From contig CAVWLJ010000015.1 of NCBI GenBank assembly GCA_963755755.1, positions 1 through 64,000 on the forward strand: a stretch of 64,000 nt of DNA, read 5' to 3'. The notes beneath the pieces are model-generated. The model was given only the letters and a program-made list of their open reading frames with translations. It made no database searches and had not been told where the DNA came from. This DNA comes from DATKNA01 sp963755755. Its GTDB lineage: Bacteria > Actinomycetota > Actinomycetes > Actinomycetales > Kineosporiaceae. This document shows, one piece after another, positions 31,476 to 43,480 of this stretch; the stretch's first letter is position 1; the number at the start of each line of letters is the position of its first letter. The position numbers were made by a program, and so were the translations under genes.

Positions 31476-32250
31476 TCAGCGGTCCCCGAAGTCCTGCGTC
31501 CAGTAGATGCGGTACGGGCTGCTGGCCAGCGAGTAGACGCCGATCCCGATGACCTTGTAGCCGCAGTTGAGGATGTTCGCCCGGTGCCCGGGGCTGTTCA
31601 TCCACGCGTCCATGACCGCGGCGGGCGTCGGCTGCCCGGCGGCGATGTTCTCGCCCATGAGGCCGCCCTTGTACCCGGCGTCGCGCATCCGGTCGAAGGG
31701 GCTCTTGCCGTCGGGGCTGTTGTGATCGAAGTAGCCCCGCACCGCCATGTCCTTGCTGTGCGCCCGCGCCACGGCCACCAGGATCGGGTTGACCGTGAGG
31801 GCGCCGCAGCCGGCCGAGGCACGCTCCTTGTTCACCAGCGTCAGTACCTGCGCCTCGTCGCTGGTCAGCCCACCGCCGGCCGGCGTGGTGGGGGTCGTGG
31901 TCGTCGGCGCGGGCTTCGACGTCCTGGTCGGCGCGGGCTTCGACGTGGTCGTCGGCGCCGGGCCGGCGGGTCGGCGTGGCCCGCGTCGTGGGGCGAGGTC
32001 CGTGATGCGTGCGGCGGTGCGAGCGGTGTTTCGCCGACCGCTTGGCCGTCGCCGCGGGCTTCGCGTGCTCCTTCGCCGCGGCCGGAGCGGTCGACGCACC
32101 GGTCGGGGCCGGCGCTCCTGTCGTCACCGGAATCGTCGCTGCCGCTCCCTGCAGGGAGGCTCCGCCCGTTCCGCAGCCGGCCAGCAGCACGCCACCGGCG
32201 ACGGCGGCGATGAGAGCTCGGGCTGCCTTGGGCGCCCCGGTCGACGTCAT
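31476..32250 (-). CDS. CAP/SCP-domain (YkwD-like) lipoprotein (frameshifted)
   Basis: Start is ATG 32250. A signal peptide with lipobox GGVLLAGC is followed by an Ala/Pro/Thr-rich linker with Thr-Thr-Ser-Lys-Pro-Ala-Pro repeats. The CAP domain is C-terminal: TLVNKERASAGCGALTVNP, ARAHSKDMAVRGYFDHNSPD, GENIAAGQPTPAAVMDAWMN and NSPGHRANILNCGYKVIGIG. The His/Glu residues of the CAP cavity are present (AHSKDM, GENIA, GHRANI). A +1 shift near 31985 in the linker breaks the frame. Bacterial CAP lipoproteins sit on the outer face of the membrane; their activity is not settled. Confidence 0.85.
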
Positions 32251-32421
32251 CGGCGGTGGTCTCCCTCGTCGTGGACACCCGCGTTCACGGGCTGACGGGG
32301 ATCGATTCTTCGCGGCGGCGCGTGGGTGCCGTCAACCGCGGCAAGGCCATTTGAGCCGGGTTTGACGGTGATTAGGGATTGCCGAAGCAGAAGGCCGCCG
32401 ACGAGGCGGGCACGCAACGGC

Positions 32422-32454
32422 AACGGCGCCGGTCCCGAGGGGACCAGCGCCGTT
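32422..32454 (-). terminator. Terminator of rpsT
   Basis: AACGGCGC (32422-32429) pairs with GCGCCGTT (32447-32454); inside, after one mismatch, GGTCCC pairs with GGGACC around a GAG loop. It stands 15 bases past the rpsT stop on the minus strand. Confidence 0.75.
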
Positions 32455-32468
32455 CGGCGAGCTCGGGC

Positions 32469-32729
32469 TCAGAGCTCGGCGGCCGTCTTGGCCATGGCCG
32501 ACTTGCGGTTGGCCGCCTGGTTCTTGTGGATCACGCCCTTGCTGACGGCCTTGTCGAGCTTCCTCGACGCCGCCCGCAGCGCCTCGTTCACGGCGTCCTT
32601 GTCGCCGGAGGCCGCAGCCTCACGGAAGGAGCGCACGCTGGTCTTCAGCGCGGACTTGACCGACTTGTTGCGCAGACGGCGCTTCTCGTTGGTCGCGTTC
32701 CGCTTGATCTGGGACTTGATGTTGGCCAC
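32469..32729 (-). CDS. rpsT: Ribosomal protein S20
   Basis: The protein is 86 residues and has the full S20 pattern: MANIKSQIKRNATNEKRRLR, NKSVKSALKTSVRSFREA, KLDKAVSKGVIHKNQAANR, KSAMAKTAAEL. It binds 16S rRNA early in 30S assembly. A stem-loop in its leader (32752-32768) and a strong terminator behind it frame a monocistronic unit. Its location opposite holA and near lepA is conserved in actinobacteria. The frame is clean. Confidence 0.97.
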   Translation of the reverse strand: MANIKSQIKRNATNEKRRLRNKSVKSALKTSVRSFREAAASGDKDAVNEALRAASRKLDKAVSKGVIHKNQAANRKSAMAKTAAEL

Positions 32730-32751
32730 GCGTCGTCTCTCTGTGTGAGTG

Positions 32752-32768
32752 CCGGCTCCTCGAGCCGG
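32752..32768 (-). promoter_or_regulatory. Stem-loop in the rpsT leader
   Basis: CCGGCTC pairs with GAGCCGG around a CTC loop, 22 bases upstream of the rpsT start codon. It could be part of the S20 leader (S20 is autoregulated in other bacteria) or a 5' stabiliser. This is suggestive only. Confidence 0.35.
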
Positions 32769-32899
32769 ACCGGTCGGTGAGGGCGCAGGTCGCCCCGGGA
32801 CCTTCCGGCGGTGGGGGCGCCGGGTGGCGGGGGACCGGATGCGCGCACGACCGAGCGCGCACCGGCGTCAAGGGTACCAAAGGCCGGAGGTGCACCCGG

Positions 32900-32920
32900 A
32901 CCGTCCTTGATTCGGACGGT
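32900..32920 (-). terminator. Possible terminator of the phosphotransferase gene
   Basis: ACCGTCC and GGACGGT form a seven-base stem with a seven-base loop, 28 bases past the end of the phosphotransferase gene. There is no T-run. Confidence 0.4.
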
Positions 32921-32947
32921 GTGGATCACTTCTCGTCCCCGCCGAGG

Positions 32948-33946
32948 TCACCCGGCTGGTCCGGCCCAGCCTCGCCGGTCCGCCAGCCAGTCCAGGAAGG
33001 TCCGCGCGTAGCGGCGCTGGTGCACGCGGATCGCCGGGGTTCCTCCCGGCCACAACGGCAACGGCGCGTTGCGGAGCATGTAGGCGGCGATCACGGCGAG
33101 CAAGACGTCGATGCGCGCGGGGTCGACGCCGCGGGTGAGCGGGCTGCGCGCCACGAGGGCGTCGACGTCCACACCGTCGGCACGGGCGAGCGGCAGCAGC
33201 CCCACGAGGTCGGCCCACGCCGGGCCGAGGGTGAGCCAGTTCCAGTCGACGATCGTCGCGCGGTCGCCGTCCACCAGCAGGTTGTCCGCGCGCAGGTCGC
33301 TGTGCGTGCCGGTCCCGCCCTCCAGCGCCCACGACGCGTCCGCGACCAGGTCGGTGAGCTCGCCGACCCGATCGGGCAGCCAGCCCGGCGCCTCCGCGGG
33401 CAGCGGGAGCGTGCCGGCGGCGACGGCCGGGAAGACCTCGAGCTCCGCGGCGCCCTCGTCGGTGAGCGTCCCGTGCGCGAGCCCGGCCGGCGGCGGGGTC
33501 AGTGCCTCCGCGACGCGCAGGCAGGCGTCGTGCGACGCGGCCAGCGCCTGCGGCGTCCACGGCTGGGGGATCTCGCCCGGGACGGCCTCGGCCACGAGGA
33601 CCTGCCAGCGCAGCCCCTCGACGTCGACCCGCGCGGAGCCTACGAGACGCGGCGCGGGGACCGCCGGCGGCAGCCCGGCCAGCACGACGGCCTCCCGCGC
33701 GTACGCGTCCACGACGTGCGGGTTGACGGCGGACCCGGCCTTCGCGAACACCTCCCGACCGTCGGCCAGCCGCAGCAGCGCCGCAAACCCGCCGGTGAAG
33801 CCGCTGCTGACGGAGGGCGCAGCGGACGCGACCCGACCGCCAGCAGCGCGCTCGATCACGGTCCGTACGGCCGGCGGCAGCTCCGACCACTGTGGACGCC
33901 GTGAGGTGGCGCGGTAGTCGACCTGCGGAGCGGGCGCGTCGAGCAC
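32948..33946 (-). CDS. Aminoglycoside-phosphotransferase-like (APH) kinase
   Basis: A 332-residue APH-fold kinase. The catalytic loop is GTHSDLRADNLLVDG (Asp and Asn in place) and the metal-binding motif is ATIVDWNWLTLGPAWADL. The N-terminal lobe has GFTGGFAALLRLADGREVFA and KAGSAVNPHVVDAYAREA. The family phosphorylates drugs, sugars or small alcohols; nothing points to antibiotic resistance here. It is monocistronic, between rpsT and lepA. Clean frame; start ATG 33946. Confidence 0.8.
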   Translation of the reverse strand: MLDAPAPQVDYRATSRRPQWSELPPAVRTVIERAAGGRVASAAPSVSSGFTGGFAALLRLADGREVFAKAGSAVNPHVVDAYAREAVVLAGLPPAVPAPRLVGSARVDVEGLRWQVLVAEAVPGEIPQPWTPQALAASHDACLRVAEALTPPPAGLAHGTLTDEGAAELEVFPAVAAGTLPLPAEAPGWLPDRVGELTDLVADASWALEGGTGTHSDLRADNLLVDGDRATIVDWNWLTLGPAWADLVGLLPLARADGVDVDALVARSPLTRGVDPARIDVLLAVIAAYMLRNAPLPLWPGGTPAIRVHQRRYARTFLDWLADRRGWAGPAG

Positions 33947-34143
33947 GCCGGCACCTCCTCGTCTCGTCCTCGGATGGGCTGCCCTCGTTCACGGTCGCCC
34001 ACCGGCCGTCCGACGGCGACAGCGGTTTTCCCGGCCCGTTCGCGGGACGGCGAGGAGTGCGTGCGCCCGGGCGGGGCCCGTCATGGGACGATGAAGAGCC
34101 CGTGAACCCACTCTCGACCAGACCCTGACGAGGTACTGCCAGC

Positions 34144-36003
<1,860 letters not shown>

Positions 36004-36030
36004 CCGACCGAGGCAAGCACGGGAGGGTCC

Positions 36031-36474
36031 ATGGACGCGGACGACCTGGTGGCGCGGCTGTTCGCGCTCTGGGACGACCTCCCGCCGACGGACGAGGCGG
36101 CCCGCGCGGGGTTCCTGGACCTCTACGAGGACCCGGTGCGGATCAACGGCGCCGACATGCCGGTGGACGACCTGGTCCGCCGCGCCCGGATGACGGCGGT
36201 CGCGCTCCGGGAGCGGACGACGGAGGTGCTGTCCGTCGTGTCCGGCGGTCCGGACCGGTTCGCGGTCGCCTTCCGGATACACGGCCTGCTCGCCGGTCCG
36301 CTCGACACGCCGCTCGGGCCGGTGACCGGCGGGAGCGAGCGCGTGACGATGCAGGTGATCGACGTGCTCACCCTTCGGGCCGGCCGGATCAGCGAGATCT
36401 GGATGGTCGCCGACCAGCTCGGTATGCTCGCGCGGCTCGGCGCGGTGGAGCTGAACCCGCGAGCGCGCGGCTGA
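36031..36474 (+). CDS. SnoaL-like (NTF2 fold) protein
   Basis: The protein is 147 residues from ATG 36031, 27 bases after lepA, with GGAGGG just before the start. It has the SnoaL-like fold: LVARLFALWDDLPPTDEAAR, FLDLYEDPVRINGADMPVDD, AVAFRIHGLLAGPLDTPLGP and a last strand ISEIWMVADQLGMLARLG. It may be cotranscribed with lepA. The function is not known; relatives are cyclases, hydrolases or binding proteins. Confidence 0.75.
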   Translation: MDADDLVARLFALWDDLPPTDEAARAGFLDLYEDPVRINGADMPVDDLVRRARMTAVALRERTTEVLSVVSGGPDRFAVAFRIHGLLAGPLDTPLGPVTGGSERVTMQVIDVLTLRAGRISEIWMVADQLGMLARLGAVELNPRARG

Positions 36475-36477
36475 CGT

Positions 36478-39400
36478 TCAGCGGGCGGGCGCCTCGTCCA
36501 GCGGGTCGTCGACCAAGCAGCCCGCGTCGGTGCGCGATCGCGACGGCCTCCGTGCGCCCTCCGGCGCCCAGCTTGGCCAGCACGTTCGAGACGTGGACGC
36601 TCGCCGTCTTCTCGCTGATGAACAGCCGCCGCCCGATCTGCCGGTTGGTCAGCCCCTGCGCCACCAGCCGCATCACCTCCTGCTCCCGCGGGGTGAGCAC
36701 GGACGACGCCACCGGGCCGCCGCCGAGGTCGAGCCGTGCCCGGCGGCCGAGCGCGTCGATCGCCTCCCGCAGCGGGCGCGCCTGCAGCGCCACCGCCGTC
36801 TCCCGCGCCGATCGGGCCTGCGCCGCCGCCGCCGCTCCGGTCGCCCCGCGCCAGCAGTGCCTCGGCCAGGTGCCGGCGTGACCGTGCCACCTCGTAGACC
36901 TGGCCGAACCCGAACTCCGTGACGGACCGCTCCCAGACGTCCGGGTCGACCTTGCCCTGCAGGCGCGACCATTCCGCCTCGCCGCGGGCCAGCCAGGCGC
37001 GGCCCTCCGGGCCGAGCGTCGCAAGTCGCGGCTGGCCGCGCTGGGCCACCAGACGAGCGTGCTCGACGAAGACCTCGCCCTCGGCCCGCAGCCGGGCGAC
37101 GGTCGCCTCGTCCTGGCGGAGGGCGCCCGCCGCGGCGGCGTCGGCGAGCGCGCCGAGACCGATCCCCAGGGCCTGCAGCTGGCCGAGCCCCCACTCGTCG
37201 CCGCCCGCGGCCTTCAGCGCGACGATCCGCCGCACGGTCGCCGTGGCGGCCTCGCCGTCGCCGAGCCATCGGTGCGCGTCGGCTATCGGCGCCATGACCA
37301 GGTGCGAGGCCCAGGCCTCCGCCTCCGCCAGGGGCGTCAGGTGCCGGCCGAGCGCCAGCGCTGCCGCCGGGTCCCGGGCGGCGAGCACGGGCAGGGTCGG
37401 CACCTGCAGCCAGTCGCGCTGGACGGCGGGCACGCGCATCCGCGCGCGGGCATGGGTGGCCAGCGCCTTGTCCCAGTCCCCGGCGAGGACGAGCGCCTGG
37501 AGCAGCATGTTGAGCGACTCCACGCCGTACACGGTCAGCGCGAGGCCCGCCCGCTCGGCGTCCGCGAGCCCCTCCTCGAGCGTGCGTTCCGCACCGGAGA
37601 GGTCGCCGCTGTCGAGCCGGTTGATCGCCCGGTTGTAGACGGCGCGGAGCCCGACCGCCGGGTCGCCGCCCGAGCGCGCCTGCCGCGTCGCCCGCGCGAG
37701 CCGCTCCGCGGCGACGTCGACGTCACCCGCCTCGCTCTCGTGCAGGGCGAGGCTGATGAGCAGGTCGGCTTCCGCGGCGGCGAGCCCGAGCGTCCGGGCC
37801 TCCTCGAGGGCGGGCTCCACGAGGGCCCGCGTCTGCTCGAGCGTGCCGCGACGGGCGCGGATCCGTGCCTCGACGGCGACCGCCCAGACCCGCACCGGCG
37901 AGGGGCCGGCGTCGGCGAGCAGCTCCCGGACCCGCGCGGTCTCCGCGAGGCACTCCTCACGGCGGTCGTCCTCGTACAGGTGGTGCGCCAGCCGGCCCCG
38001 GGCGGAGGCCTCCGTCATCCGGTCCGTGCCGGCGGCGGCCAGCGTGACGGCCTCGGAGGCGAGAGCGACCGCGCGGTCCAGCTCGCCTGCGGACCCGGCG
38101 GCGGAGGCGGCCCGCACGGTGAGGGCGACGGCGTCCAGGCCCGGCGGGCGCGCGGCCTCGGGCACCGCCGCCCAGAGCTCGAGCGCCTGGTCGTAGTGGC
38201 TGAGGGCCTCGGAGGGCGCGAGCACCGCGAGGGCCTCCTCCGCCGCACGCACGGACGCCGCCAGCGCACCGGGGAGGTCCAGCGCGGCCATGCAGTGGCG
38301 CGCGAGGTCGGCCGCGCTCGCGCCGTCGCCCTGCTCGGCGAGCAGGCGGGCGTAGGTGGAGTGCAGCCGGACCCGTTCCCCGGGCAGCAGGTCGCCGTAG
38401 ATCGCCTCCTGCAGGAGTGCGTGCCGGAAGGCGTAGCGGTCGCCGCCGTCCGGCACGAGAACGTGGTGCGCGACCGCCTCGCGCAGAGCCTCCTCGACCT
38501 CGACGGTCGGCATGCCGACGGCGGCGCGCAGCAGCCCGTCCTGCACCCGGCGTCCGGCGACGGACGCGACCCGGGCGACCTGCTGGACGCCGGGGGCGAG
38601 GCGCTCGAGGCGCGCGAGCAGGACGTCGGCCAGCTGCTCGGGCAGCGCGACCCGGCGCCGGTGACCGGCGAGCGTGTCGTCGGCGGCCGCGAGGAGCTCC
38701 TCGGCGTAGTAGGCGTTCCCCTCCGAGCGGCTCAGGATGTCCTCGACGACGCCGTCCGGCAGCTGGCCGCCGTGCAGCATGCTCAGGTAGTCCCGCAGCT
38801 CGAAGGCGTCGAAGGGCTGGACCTCGACGCGCTCGACCCGGGGCAGCCGGACGAGCTCCGCCAGCAGCGGGCGGAGCGGGTGACGGCGGTGCAGGTCGTC
38901 GGAGCGGTAGGTCCCGACGACGAGCAGCCGCTCGTCGGACAACCGGGACAGGACGAAGCGCAGCAGGTCGCGGGTGGACGCGTCCGCCCAGTGCAGGTCC
39001 TCGAGGACCAGGAGCATCGGGGCGACGCCGTCGGTGACGGCATGGATCGAGTCGAGCACCGCCTCGTAGAGCGGCATGCGCTCGCCCGCCTCGTCGGCGG
39101 GCGACTGCTCGATCCGCCCGGTGACCCGGTACAGCACCGGACGCTCCGCGGCGACGGAACGGACCGCGGCCGAGGCCGCACGCGCGGCGTCGTCGGCGTC
39201 GGGTACGTCGCCCGCGCGCGCCACCGCCGTGAGGGCCTCGGCGAAAGGAAGGTAGGGCAGGCCGCCGGCGCCGAGATCGACGCAGTGCCCGACGACGGCC
39301 ACGACCCCGCGCTCGTGCGCGTGGCGGAGCAGTTCCGTGGTCAGCCGGGTCTTGCCGACTCCGGCGTCGCCGGCCACGAGCACGCCGGCGGCCGAGCCCG

Positions 39401-39590
39401 CGACCGCCTGCTCGAGCAGGTGCTCGAGCCGGGCGAGCTCGCGGGCCCGGCCGACGAAGGGCGAGTCGGAGCTGATCGGTGCCATGTCCTGCATGGTGGC
39501 ACCCGGCACCGACACGCGTCCCGGCTCGGACCGGCCGTCCTCGGCGAGGACGGCCGGTCCGGCGTGTCCGGGAAGTGCGAACGTGCTCAT
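36478..39590 (-). CDS. Large ATP-binding LuxR-family regulator (frameshifted near the C-terminus)
   Basis: ATG 39590 overlaps the stop of the small upstream gene (ATGA); ATG 39494 or 39485 are alternatives. An AAA ATPase/NACHT-like module comes first: FVGRARELARLEHLLEQ, Walker A GDAGVGKTR (about 74-82), Walker B MLLVLEDLHWADASTRDLL. About 500 residues of TPR-like helices follow, then a LuxR HTH: LTPREQEVMRLVAQGLTNRQ with SEKTASVHVSNVLAKLG. Frame changes near 36850 (before AAAAAQARSARETAVALQ) and near 36520 are needed; both are compatible with +1. Proteins of this LAL/MalT-like class activate transcription in response to a ligand. Confidence 0.85.
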
Positions 39591-39766
39591 GCGTGGCGGT
39601 GATGCCGCGGCGTGGGCCGCAGCGTCGCCACCGCGAGGTGCAGGAAGCCGCGGGCCGGCGCGTCGCCGCTCGCCTCGGCCCGGCGTGCGCGGGAGGCGCG
39701 GTCGGCCCGCTCCCGGCGGTACCGGCTGTCCGCGGCGGCGAACTCGGAGCTGGTCCAGGGAAGCAT
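39587..39766 (-). CDS. Small basic protein upstream of and coupled to the LuxR regulator
   Basis: A 59-residue frame from ATG 39766, preceded by GAGGAAC. The sequence (MLPWTSSEFAAADSRYRRER, then Arg/Ala-rich, ending HHRHA) is amphipathic in its first half and highly basic. Its TGA overlaps an ATG of the regulator gene, and no better start with a ribosome binding site exists there, so translation coupling is plausible. Unknown function. The small size and biased composition leave room for doubt. Confidence 0.5.
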   Translation of the reverse strand: MLPWTSSEFAAADSRYRRERADRASRARRAEASGDAPARGFLHLAVATLRPTPRHHRHA

Positions 39767-39965
39767 CGTCGTTCCTCTTCTCGTCTTCTCTCGTGTTGAC
39801 AGGTACGACAGTCGTCCTGAGGCCCGGGGGCGGGCATCGGTCGGCGACGCGGCCCCGGGCGTCCCGGCACTTAGATCGGCCGGGTCCCTGGCACGAGCGG
39901 GATCTGAGGTGGCCTGAGGTGGACCGGGCGGGATAAGGGTTCGACGCCGATGGGACGATGGAGGC

Positions 39966-40689
39966 ATGCCGATGCCCGACGTTCCGCATCCGCGCGCCCT
40001 GACGCACCCGCGCGAGGGCCGCGTGACCGCGACCTGCGTCGTGCACGCGATCATCCCGAACCCCGGCGAGCGGCCCGACGTCACCGCGATCGACAAGCGC
40101 GCCCGCGAGGGCCGGCTCGAGGTGGGAGTCGAGGGGTTCGCCCTCGACACCCAGGTCGACCGCAAGTACCACGGCGGCGAGCGAGCAGGCCCTCTACGCC
40201 TACGCGGACGAGGACGCCGCCTGGTGGTCGGCGGAGCTCGACCGCGAGGTGCCGGCGGGCCTGTTCGGCGAGAACCTGCGGATCAGCGGCATCGACGTCA
40301 GCGGCGCGGAGATCGGGGAGCGCTGGCGGATCGGCGAGGGCGAGGGCGCCGTGGTCGTCGAGGTCACCATGCCCCGCACCCCGTGCATGACCTTCCAGAA
40401 GCGGATGGGCCTGCGCGGCTGGATCAAGCGCTTCACGCGCGCCGGCCGGCTCGGCGCCTACCTGCGCGTCGTCGTCCCCGGGCACCGTCGGCGCCGGCGA
40501 CCCGGTCACCGTGATCAGCCGGCCCGGTCACGGCGTCCGCGTCAACGACACGTACCCGGCGCAGGTCGAGGCCCTGCAGACCCTGCTGGACGCCGAGGCC
40601 GCGGGCGTCGTCGACCTCGTCCCCAAGATGCGCAAGGAGGCCCGGCGCAGAAGTCGCCGCCCACGCACCGTGCCCAGCACTCCTCCTGA
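39966..40689 (+). CDS. MOSC-domain protein (frameshifted)
   Basis: Start is ATG 39966. The MOSC pattern is DTQVDRKYHGGE, then (after +1 near 40182) QALYAYADEDAAWWSAELDR, GLFGENLRISGIDVSGAEIG and the Cys block RTPCMTFQKRMGLRGWIKRF with the sulfur-carrying Cys. A second +1 near 40486 leads into GAGDPVTVISRPGHGV. The end is unclear: the frame runs on into hemW unless another shift near 40645 gives the stop at 40687-40689, as assumed here. MOSC proteins carry sulfur or act on N-hydroxylated compounds with a molybdenum cofactor. Confidence 0.75.
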
Positions 40690-41911
40690 CGGCGAGCCCG
40701 CCCCCGCCGGCGGCGCGCTGCCGCCCTCGGCCGCACGGGGGGCGGCGGAGCGCGCCTTCGGCGTCTACGTGCACGTGCCGTTCTGCCGCGTCCGCTGCGG
40801 CTACTGCGACTTCAACACCTACACCAGCAGCGAGCTCGGCGGCGGGGCCGACCAGGCGTCGTACGCCGCGACCGCGACGCGCCGAGCTGGATCTCGCGGC
40901 CGGGGTCCTGGACGCCGCCGGGCTGCCGGCGCGACCGGCGTCCACGGTGTTCTTCGGCGGCGGGACGCCGACGCTGCTGCCCGGCCGCCGACCTCGCCGG
41001 TCTGCTCGGCGCCGTCCGCGACCGGTTCGGGCTCGCGCCCGGCGCGGAGGTGACGACCGAGGCGAACCCCGACTCCGTCACGCCGGAGAGCCTGCGCCGC
41101 GCTGGCCGACGCCGGCTTCACCCGGGTGTCGTTCGGCATGCAGTCCGCCGTCCCGCGCGTGCTCGCCGTCCTCGACCGCACCCACGACCCCGCGCGGGTG
41201 CCGCAGGCGGTCGCCTGGGCCCGGGACGCCGGTCTCGCGGTCAGCCTCGACCTGATCTACGGCACGCCCGGCGAGAGCCTCGACGACTGGCGGGCCAGCC
41301 TCGACGCGGCGCTCGCCTGCGAGCCCGACCACCTCTCCGCCTACGCCCTCGTCGTGGAGGAGGGGACCCGGATGGCGGCGCGGGTCCGCCGCGGGGAGCT
41401 GCCGCTGCCCGACGACGACACCCTCGCCGACGCGTACGAGGTCGCGGACGCCGTGCTGACCGGCGCCGGGTACGACTGGTACGAGGTGAGCAACTGGGCG
41501 CGGACGCCGGACGACGCCTGCCGGCACAACCTCGGCTACTGGCGGGGGGACGACTGGTGGGGCGTCGGCCCGGGCGCGCACTCGCACGTCGGCGGCGTCC
41601 GGTGGTGGAACGTGCGGCACCCCCGGGCGTACGCGGGGCGGCTGGCCGCGGGGGAGAGCCCGGCCCAGGCGCGCGAGGTGCTCACCGACGCCGAGCGGCA
41701 GGAGGAACGCGTGCTCCTCGCGGTCCGGCTCGCCGACGGCCTGCCGCTGACCGATCTCGAACCCGCCGCGCGCGCCCGGGTGGCGGAGCTGGTCGCGGAG
41801 GGCCTCGCGGAGCCGGGTCCGGCTCTCGGGGCCGACGGGCAGCGGCGCGTCGTCCTCACGTTGCGTGGCCGCCTGCTGGCCGACAGCGTCGTCCGCACGC
41901 TGCTTCCCTGA
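40670..41911 (+). CDS. hemW: HemW-like radical SAM heme chaperone (three frameshifts)
   Basis: GTG 40670 gives the usual short, Pro/Ala-rich N-terminus and then FGVYVHVPFCRVRCGYCDFN with the CxxxCxxC iron-sulfur motif. Further blocks: STVFFGGGTPTLLP, VTTEANPDSV, VSFGMQS, LDLIYGTPGE, YEVSNWA, GVGPGAHSHV. Three +1 shifts (near 40880, 40990 and 41100) are needed, and the length is an exact multiple of three as three extra bases predict. The family binds and delivers heme; it was formerly annotated as oxygen-independent coproporphyrinogen oxidase, whose extra residues are missing. It leads the hemW-hrcA-dnaJ region. Confidence 0.9.
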
Positions 41912-41995
41912 GCGACACGCCGGGGACGGGGCCCGGAACTGGCCCCCCGGGGCGCGGACTCACCACGATGTGGGTCTCCACCGAAGGGAATCGTC

Positions 41996-42530
41996 ATGTC
42001 GTACCCGGCCCCACCGCCCGCGTCGCCTCCGCCGGCCGCGTCGAGCCAGTCTCCGGCGCCCAGCGCCGGAGGCTTCTTCAACGACCTGTTCGACATCCGG
42101 TTCACGCGCTTCGTGTCGCTCCGGCTCATCTCCGTCGTCTACGTCCTCATCCTCGTCCTGGTCTCGCTCAGCGCACTGGCGCTGATCTTCACGGGCTTCG
42201 CGGCGGGCGCCGGCCCGGGCCTGTTCGCGCTCGTCTTCGCGGTGCTCGGGTGGTTCATCTACGTCGTTCTCGCGCGGGTCCTGCTCGAGGCGTTCGCGGT
42301 CCTGTTCCGGATCCACGACGACACCACGCGAGTGGCCGACGCGTTGGGCGGCGGCGCCCGGCCCGGTCCGGGTGCGGCCCGGCGCCCGGCGGCTCGGGTC
42401 CGGTCTCGCCGTACGACCCCGGCTACGGCACGACGCAGGCCTACCCGGCCTCCGGCTACGGCAGCACGCCCGCCGCCGGCCGCGCCGCAGAACCCGCCCG
42501 AGCGACCCCTCGTCGCCGCCCTGGACCTGA
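41996..42530 (+). CDS. DUF4282 membrane protein (frameshifted tail)
   Basis: Start is ATG 41996, after an AAGGGA-like site. A Pro/Ala-rich head is followed by GGFFNDLFDIRFTRFVSLRL, which is typical of DUF4282, and two membrane helices (ISVVYVLILVLVSLSALALI, LFALVFAVLGWFIYVVLARV) ending in LLEAFAVLFRIHDDTTRVA. The C-terminal tail is Gly/Tyr/Pro-rich (VSPYDPGYGTTQAYPASGYG) when read after a shift near 42400; with one more shift near 42515 it ends NPPERP-SSPPWT. Function unknown. Confidence 0.75.
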
Positions 42531-42563
42531 CGGCTCCGCGTCCTCGCGGGGACGGCGCTCGCC

Positions 42564-43421
42564 TCAGCCGTCGGCGCCGTCGCCGGTCACGAAGTCGATG
42601 AGCTCCTCGACCCGGCCGAGCAGGTCGGGCTCGAGGTCCGTCCAGCTCCGCACGCGTGCCGAGGATGCGGCGCCAGCCGGCCGCGACGTCCGCCTGGGTG
42701 GCGTGCGGCCAGCCGAGCTGCGCGAGCACGCCCTCCTTCCACGGCGTGCCGCGCGGCACCTGCGGCCACCGGTCCAGGCCGAGCCGCTCGCGGGCGGACC
42801 GCCTGCCACACGTCGACGAACGGGTGACCGACGACGAGCACGTGCTCGCGGACGTCGCCCAGCCGCGCCACCGCCTCGCGCCTCGTGCCACTCCTTGCTC
42901 CCGGCGACGAGGTGGTCGACCAGGACGCCGAGGCGGCGGCCCGGGCCCGGGCCGCAGGGCGCGCGACAGCGGCGGCGAGGTCGTCGACGCCGTCGAGCAT
43001 CTCGACGACGACGCCCTCCACCCGCAGGTCGTCGCCCCAGACCTTCTCGACCAGCTCAGCGTCGTGCCGGCCCTCGACGAGGATCCGGCTCGCGCGCGCC
43101 GTCCGGGCCCGCCCGCCGTGGACGGCGACCGAACCGGACGCCGTCCGGGTCGGCCGCGCGGGGCCGGCCGACGGTCGGGGCGACGAGGCGCACCGGCGCG
43201 CCGTCGATCCAGAAGCCGGGCCCCAGCGGGAACGCGCGGACCTTGCCCCGGCGGTCCTCGAGGACGACGAGGTGCACGCCGCCGCTCTTCTCGGTCCGCA
43301 GCACGGCGCCGACCCAGCCGGTCTCGACGTCCTCGACGACGAGGCCGGGTTCGGCGGCGACCTCCGGCGGCGGGGCCTTCCGGCTCGGCGACGCGAACGG
43401 CCCGGGGAGACGGCTCACCAC
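42564..43421 (-). CDS. DUF3097 family protein (multiply frameshifted)
   Basis: Start is GTG 43421 or 43418. The N-terminal half reads well (VVEDVETGWVGAVLRTEKSG, VHLVVLEDRRGKVRAFPLGP). After a shift near 43090, RILVEGRHDAELVEKVWGDD and VVEMLDGVDDLAAAVA follow, then further shifts near 42960, 42890, 42790 and 42655 are needed to read EHVLVVGHPFVDVWQAVRP, PRGTPWKEGVLAQLGWPHAT and WTDLEPDLLGRVEELIDFVT. It resembles TOPRIM-like nucleotide-binding proteins (EGRHDAELV). The family is restricted to actinobacteria and lacks a known role. It often adjoins hemW and hrcA. Confidence 0.8.
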
Positions 43422-43480
43422 CCGAGGAACGCTAACGGAGCGCACTGGCCGACCGGGGGACGCCACGTACGCTCGGTGTC

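Noticed and set aside
30781..32250. A single long minus-strand protein covering the CAP gene and the end of holA
   Set aside because: Only the N-terminal 80 residues are real (signal peptide and linker of the CAP lipoprotein); the rest is the wrong frame and then antisense to holA.
32948..33946. Antibiotic-resistance kinase
   Set aside because: The APH fold is shared by many metabolic kinases; neither a resistance-gene relative nor a mobile context is seen.
37059..39602. An 847-codon plus-strand frame within the LuxR regulator gene
   Set aside because: Low-complexity Arg/Gly/Val translation; the minus strand carries Walker and HTH motifs.
40511..41053. A direct MOSC-HemW fusion protein
   Set aside because: The MOSC frame runs into hemW without a stop, but the hemW GTG with its usual N-terminus and the many indels here make two genes more likely.
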